Position numbers and translations under genes: made by a program
Notes under the pieces: generated by a model
The model's database searches: none
What the model saw: only the letters and a program-made list of their open reading frames with translations
Told to the model about the DNA's origin: nothing
From: DASUZB01 sp035535495
GTDB taxonomy: Bacteria; Actinomycetota; CALGFH01
Assembly (NCBI GenBank): GCA_035535495.1
Contig: DATLQA010000005.1
Coordinates: 1-11,522, forward strand
DNA: 11,522 nt
Direction of reading: 5' to 3'
Part shown: positions 9,725-11,522 of the stretch, in pieces
Layout of the letters: each line of letters opens with the position of its first letter
Position numbering within the stretch: the first letter of the stretch is position 1

Positions 9725-9878
9725 GGAGCTGGGGATCGACCACCCGATCTGGCCGGCGTCGGTGGCCGGACGCGCCGCACCGGACGCTACGCAACCAGAC
9801 CCCACCGGCCTGACCGCGTCGCATCCCCACGGCCCACGACGAGTGACCCCGACACGACAGAGGCGAGGACCAGCATGA
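9696..9878 (+). pseudogene. Truncated nitronate monooxygenase-like N-terminus (60-codon ORF)
   Basis: The ORF starts with ATG at 9696 inside the 3' end of the Gfo/Idh gene. A strong GGAGGAGG lies upstream (9679-9686, 9 nt gap). Residues 5-25 (RTPLCEELGIDHPIW then PASVAG) look like the start of nitronate monooxygenase/2-nitropropane dioxygenase proteins, whose TIM barrel opens with a segment of the type LGIEHPIxQAPMAG. The resemblance ends near base 9770. The remaining 35 residues are Pro/Arg/Thr-rich, with no recognisable fold. A full protein would need about 1 kb, so a deletion is inferred. The ORF's TGA (9876-9878) overlaps the beta-glucosidase ATG (ATGA), so the remnant might still be translated and couple translation into that gene. 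The match is from memory of the family and is short. Confidence 0.5.
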
Positions 9879-11302
9879 GCGACCAGCCAGGCCTGGCCGC
9901 GGTCGGCGACCAGGCGGAGAGCGGGGCCGTGCGCTTCCCCCAGGGGTTCGCCTGGGGCGCGGCCACGGCGAGCTACCAGATCGAGGGCGCCGTCGCCGAA
10001 GGCGGCCGTGGCCAGTCGATCTGGGACACGTTCGCCCACACCCCAGGCGCGATCGACAACGGCGAAACCGGCGACGTCACCGACGACCACTACCACCGCT
10101 ACGAGGAGGACGTCGCCCTGCTCGCGGAGATGGGCGCCACCCATTACCGATGCTCGTTGGCCTGGCCGCGGCTGCAGCCCGACGCCCGCGGGCGGCTCAA
10201 CGCCGCCGGGGTCGACTTCTACAGCCGGCTGGTCGACCAGCTCCTCGGCAGCGGCATCCAGCCGTGGGTGACGCTGTACCACTGGGACCTGCCGCAGGTG
10301 CTCGAGGACGCGGGCGGGTGGCCGGAGCGGGACACCGCGTACCGCTTCGCCGACTACGCCGCCGCGGTCCACGAGCGGCTCAGCGACCGGATCCAGTACT
10401 GGACCACGCTCAACGAGCCGTGGTGCGCGGCGTTCCTCGGCTACGCCGCCGGCGTGCACGCGCCCGGCCGGACCGAGCCGGCGGCCGCCGTGCGTGCCGC
10501 CCACCATCTGCTGCTCGGGCACGGCCTGGCGGTGCAGGCGATGCGTGCCAACGGCGGCGGCAGCACCCTCGGCGTCACCGTGAACCTGTATCCGGTCGAC
10601 CCGGCCAGCGACACGCCCGAGGACTCCGACGCCGCCCGCCGCATCGACGGGCTGGCGAACCGGCTGTTCCTGGATCCGGTGCTCCGCGGCAGCTATCCCG
10701 CGGACGTCCTCGACGACCTGAGCGGCGTGGCCGACCCGGCGCACCTCAAGGACGGCGACGAGGCGGTCATCGGGACGCCGGTCGACGTGCTCGGCGTGAA
10801 CTACTACACCCGTCACGTCGTGCGGGCGGGCGGCCCCACCGCTGCGCCGCCGGGCCGCCGGTCGGCGTGGGTCGGGAGCACCGACGTGGAGTTCGTCTTC
10901 CGCGGCCTACCGAGGACGGAGATGGGCTGGGAGGTCGACCCCCGAGGCCTGTACGACGTCCTCACCCGGGTGCGGCGGGATTACGGCCCGATCCCGATCT
11001 ACGTGACGGAGAACGGCGCGGCGTTCCCGGACCGGCCCGGTCCCGACGGCACGGTCAGCGACCCCGACCGCGTGCGCTACCTCGACAGCCACTTCCGCTC
11101 GGCGCACCGTGCCATCACCGACGGCGTCGACCTGCGCGGCTACTTCGTCTGGACCCTGATCGACAACTTCGAGTGGGCGTTCGGCTTCTCCAAGCGCTTC
11201 GGCCTGGTCTACGTCGACTACGGCACCCAACGGCGCATCCCCAAGGACAGCGCACGCTGGTTCGCGGAGGTCACCCGCCGCAACGGGCTCGAAGCCCGAT
11301 GA
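9875..11302 (+). CDS. GH1 family beta-glucosidase
   Basis: This 475-aa enzyme is a complete GH1 (beta/alpha)8-barrel glycosidase that hydrolyses beta-glucosides such as cellobiose with retention of configuration. The N-terminal FPQGFAWGAATASYQIEGA (residues 21-39) includes the substrate-binding Gln35. Acid/base Glu181 is in TLNEPW (178-183), and nucleophile Glu379 is in YVTENG (376-381). The aglycone/glycone region WTLIDNFEWAFGFSKRFGL (426-444) is fully conserved. No signal peptide is seen, so it is probably cytoplasmic and acts on imported oligosaccharides. The first 18 residues precede the homology and may be a flexible tail. GAGGCGAGG lies just upstream of the ATG, which overlaps the stop of the short upstream ORF. 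Other GH1 activities (beta-galactosidase, beta-fucosidase) cannot be excluded. Confidence 0.95.
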   Translation: MSDQPGLAAVGDQAESGAVRFPQGFAWGAATASYQIEGAVAEGGRGQSIWDTFAHTPGAIDNGETGDVTDDHYHRYEEDVALLAEMGATHYRCSLAWPRLQPDARGRLNAAGVDFYSRLVDQLLGSGIQPWVTLYHWDLPQVLEDAGGWPERDTAYRFADYAAAVHERLSDRIQYWTTLNEPWCAAFLGYAAGVHAPGRTEPAAAVRAAHHLLLGHGLAVQAMRANGGGSTLGVTVNLYPVDPASDTPEDSDAARRIDGLANRLFLDPVLRGSYPADVLDDLSGVADPAHLKDGDEAVIGTPVDVLGVNYYTRHVVRAGGPTAAPPGRRSAWVGSTDVEFVFRGLPRTEMGWEVDPRGLYDVLTRVRRDYGPIPIYVTENGAAFPDRPGPDGTVSDPDRVRYLDSHFRSAHRAITDGVDLRGYFVWTLIDNFEWAFGFSKRFGLVYVDYGTQRRIPKDSARWFAEVTRRNGLEAR

Positions 11303-11378
11303 CACCGATGTCGCCGAGCATCCGTACCGGTTTGGGCGATCCCGCATCTGGTTGTCCACATCCCGAACGCAAGGTACC

Positions 11379-11522
11379 TCACGTGACCGCTGGCACGTCT
11401 CCCTGAGGGTCTCGGCCGCCGTTCGTGAGGGCCTGGCTGGCCGCCGCGGCGGCGGCGGGGTCGGCACCGGCGGCCTCGAGGGCGAGGAGGGCGGCGCCGG
11501 CCACTGGTGGGCGGCGCAGCGG
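11379..11522 (-). CDS. Partial CDS, C-terminus; possibly a BadF/BadG-type sugar kinase
   Basis: A frame open from the right edge for 47 codons ends at TGA 11379-11381. Its third positions are almost all G or C, as in the real genes here. The visible C-terminus contains PPVAGAALLALEAAGAD, which resembles the end of BadF/BadG/BcrA/BcrD-type ATPases such as N-acetylglucosamine kinases (PVAGAxxLAL). An Ala-rich, disordered-looking tail follows. The N-terminus and catalytic part lie outside the window. The gene is convergent with the beta-glucosidase gene; the 76-bp gap (11303-11378) shows no clear terminator hairpin. A sugar kinase would fit the glycosidase neighbourhood, but the family call rests on a short segment. 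Confidence 0.5.
   Translation of the reverse strand, partial: PLRRPPVAGAALLALEAAGADPAAAAAASQALTNGGRDPQGDVPAVT

Noticed and set aside
9587..10816. 409-codon minus-strand frame across the beta-glucosidase gene
   Set aside because: Antisense shadow of Gfo/Idh and GH1 coding; Val/Gly/Arg-rich and without motifs.
11447..11459. GGC-rich triplet run near the right edge
   Set aside because: Encodes an Ala run in the partial minus-strand gene; ordinary for GC-rich coding sequence.
10907..11467. Minus-strand frame of 186 codons spanning the GH1 3' end and right edge
   Set aside because: It overlaps conserved GH1 coding and is in a different frame from the more convincing edge CDS ending at 11379.

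Overview
The window is very GC-rich, with GC-dominated third codon positions, and is densely packed: the largest gap between genes is about 130 bases. No tRNA, rRNA, CRISPR array, IS element or phage gene was seen. The best taxonomic pointer is at the left edge, a close relative of the bacterial proteasome activator Bpa/PafE, which is known from proteasome-bearing Actinobacteria. The rest (form I aerobic CO dehydrogenase, GH1, GH63, Gfo/Idh/MocA) fits a soil-type actinobacterium or an actinobacterial metagenome bin. This placement is inferred from gene content alone.

Left block (1-1608): bpa on the minus strand, divergent from an HhH-GPD DNA glycosylase on the plus strand. A possible 12-codon leader ORF overlaps the GTG start of the glycosylase. 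A perfect 9-bp inverted repeat (1629-1662) lies at the convergent junction with the next block.

Central block (1645-6437, minus strand, read right to left): coxM, coxS and coxL, the three subunits of aerobic CO dehydrogenase in the canonical form I order M-S-L, followed by an XdhC/CoxI-type maturation protein carrying a C-terminal YHS domain. coxM/coxS and coxL/xdhC overlap by ATGA; coxS and coxL are 10 nt apart. CoxL carries AYRCSFR, the signature of true CO dehydrogenase, so the operon should let the cell oxidise CO (often at trace levels) and pass electrons to the respiratory chain. The accessory genes usually found downstream (coxD, coxE, coxG) are absent here, because the operon ends at a convergent gene. 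A plausible promoter and a strong Shine-Dalgarno site precede coxM.

Right block (6565-11522): an alpha/beta hydrolase and a GH63-type glycosidase on the minus strand, then divergently a Gfo/Idh/MocA dehydrogenase, a short ORF resembling a severed nitronate monooxygenase N-terminus, and a complete GH1 beta-glucosidase. A partial minus-strand gene, perhaps the C-terminus of a BadF-type sugar kinase, runs off the right edge. Three of these are carbohydrate enzymes, suggesting a small sugar or glucoside-use locus. A 15-bp palindrome overlapping a candidate promoter between the divergent GH63 and Gfo/Idh genes is the best regulatory candidate.

No wholly new system is evident. The most unusual items are the XdhC-YHS fusion coupled to form I coxL, the C-terminally extended CoxM, the truncated nitronate monooxygenase-like ORF with an ATGA link to the beta-glucosidase gene, and the palindromic operator candidate.
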